Part shown: positions 13,574 through 14,044 of the stretch, piece after piece | Numbering within the stretch: the stretch's first letter is position 1 | Layout of the letters: every line of letters starts with the position of its first letter | NCBI GenBank assembly: GCA_003154255.1 | Contig: PMCY01000006.1 | Coordinates: forward strand, 20,941 to 34,984 | Direction of reading: 5' to 3' | DNA from: Candidatus Aminicenantota bacterium | GTDB taxonomy: Bacteria > Acidobacteriota > Aminicenantia > Aminicenantales > UBA4085 | DNA length: 14,044 nt | Translations under genes and position numbers: made by a program | The notes under the pieces: generated by a model | Seen by the model: only the letters and a program-made list of their open reading frames with translations | What the model was told of the DNA's origin: nothing | Database searches by the model: none

Positions 13574-14044
13574 TTATTTCCCCGGATCGAACGGACCTTC
13601 GGCCAGACGCTTGATGCCGGGATACATCCGCAGGATCTGATCACGGATGTTCCTCTCGAGACAGCTTTCCGGATTCCGGCCGCGAATCTCGGCCGTCCGC
13701 CGTTTGGCCGCGGTCAAGGCGTCAAGGCGGGGCCGAGCGGCCTCCCGTTTGGTCCGATCGGCAAGAAGGGGGAAGAAAAATTCTTTCCTCATGAATCGGA
13801 CGGTGTGTTCTTCAGCCAAATAATCCCGCCCCGGTCCCTTCTCGATCATCAAGTCCAGGGCCAATGTCTCGTCGCTGACCTCGATCCCCCGCAGGACCCG
13901 TTGGACCATGCCCAGAATTTCGTTGTCGACAACGAGCTTGTCGTAGGAAACGGTTAAATCGAATTCCATGAGGCCGGCCATATCGTGGATGTAATTGGCG
14001 CCGGACATGGCCACCATCAAGGCGGACATGGCGCTTTCGAAGGC
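13574..14044 (-). CDS. MttB-family corrinoid methyltransferase, C-terminal 156 residues
   Basis: The frame is open to the window edge and ends with TAA at 13576-13574. The visible 156 residues match the C-terminal part of the trimethylamine methyltransferase (MttB) superfamily: SALMVAMSGANYIHDMAGLM, then DKLVVDNEILGMVQRVLRG and a GPGRDYLAEEHTVRFMR segment, the usual order after the last barrel strands. Members move a methyl group from trimethylamine, glycine betaine or similar amines to a corrinoid protein in the cytoplasm. The pyrrolysine of true MttB lies upstream of this part, so whether this is a Pyl enzyme or a non-Pyl homologue such as MtgB cannot be seen. It is unrelated in function to the polysaccharide genes and probably marks the chromosomal flank. 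The initial codon is outside the window. Confidence 0.9.
   Translation of the reverse strand, partial: AFESAMSALMVAMSGANYIHDMAGLMEFDLTVSYDKLVVDNEILGMVQRVLRGIEVSDETLALDLMIEKGPGRDYLAEEHTVRFMRKEFFFPLLADRTKREAARPRLDALTAAKRRTAEIRGRNPESCLERNIRDQILRMYPGIKRLAEGPFDPGK

Noticed and set aside
1..14044. tRNA genes, insertion sequences, CRISPR arrays, riboswitches
   Set aside because: None seen: no transposase-like frame, no long terminal inverted repeats, no spaced direct repeats, and no cloverleaf candidate in the gaps.

Overview
The window is almost entirely a surface-polysaccharide (O-antigen or capsule/EPS type) biosynthesis locus, and every supported gene lies on the minus strand, so transcription runs from right to left. 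The right edge carries the C-terminal third of an MttB-family (trimethylamine-type) corrinoid methyltransferase. This is a metabolic gene that probably marks the end of the chromosomal flank. A chain-length regulator (Wzz), a flippase (Wzx) and a polymerase (Wzy/EpsG-like) show a Wzx/Wzy-dependent pathway, hence probably a Gram-negative bacterium. The MttB homologue suggests an anaerobe using methylated amines or related quaternary amines, for example Desulfobacterota or similar. That taxonomic guess is weak.

Layout in transcription order: MttB end (14044-13574); a 450-base leader with a candidate promoter and an exact match to the core of the RfaH-recruiting ops element (about 13310); GT4 glycosyltransferase (13123-11993); a possible 39-codon small ORF; EpsN/PglE-like sugar aminotransferase (11759-10629); Wzz (10402-9422); a decayed block with remnants of a GDP-L-fucose synthase-type gene and a methyltransferase broken by an in-frame stop (about 9412-8300); Wzx flippase (8267-6744); GT2 glycosyltransferase (6760-5441); a reading frame coupled to the GT2 gene by an ATGA overlap but interrupted by two TAG codons (5444-5175); an AT-rich pair encoding the polymerase and a methyltransferase (5113-3364); and a tightly overlapping group of GT4, RmlD-like reductase, CapE/WbjB-type dehydratase and the first 11 codons of a WecB-type 2-epimerase running off the left edge (3236-1).

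How the genes work together (inference from families): the last three enzymes fit the route from UDP-GlcNAc to an N-acetylated 6-deoxy-L-hexosamine. The dehydratase/epimerase makes the 4-keto-L sugar, the reductase makes UDP-L-RhaNAc, and the 2-epimerase makes UDP-L-QuiNAc, as with WbvB/WbvR/WbvD; L-FucNAc is the alternative. The aminotransferase would supply a 4-amino-4,6-dideoxy sugar. Three glycosyltransferases build the repeat unit, methyltransferase(s) may decorate it, Wzx flips it, Wzy polymerises it and Wzz sets the length. No initiating phosphoglycosyltransferase or outer-membrane export protein is visible here.

The locus is a mosaic. The polymerase/methyltransferase part (about 3300-5170) is strikingly AT-rich, the right part (10600-14044) is GC-rich, and the decayed genes lie between blocks. 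I see no tRNA, rRNA, CRISPR array or insertion sequence.
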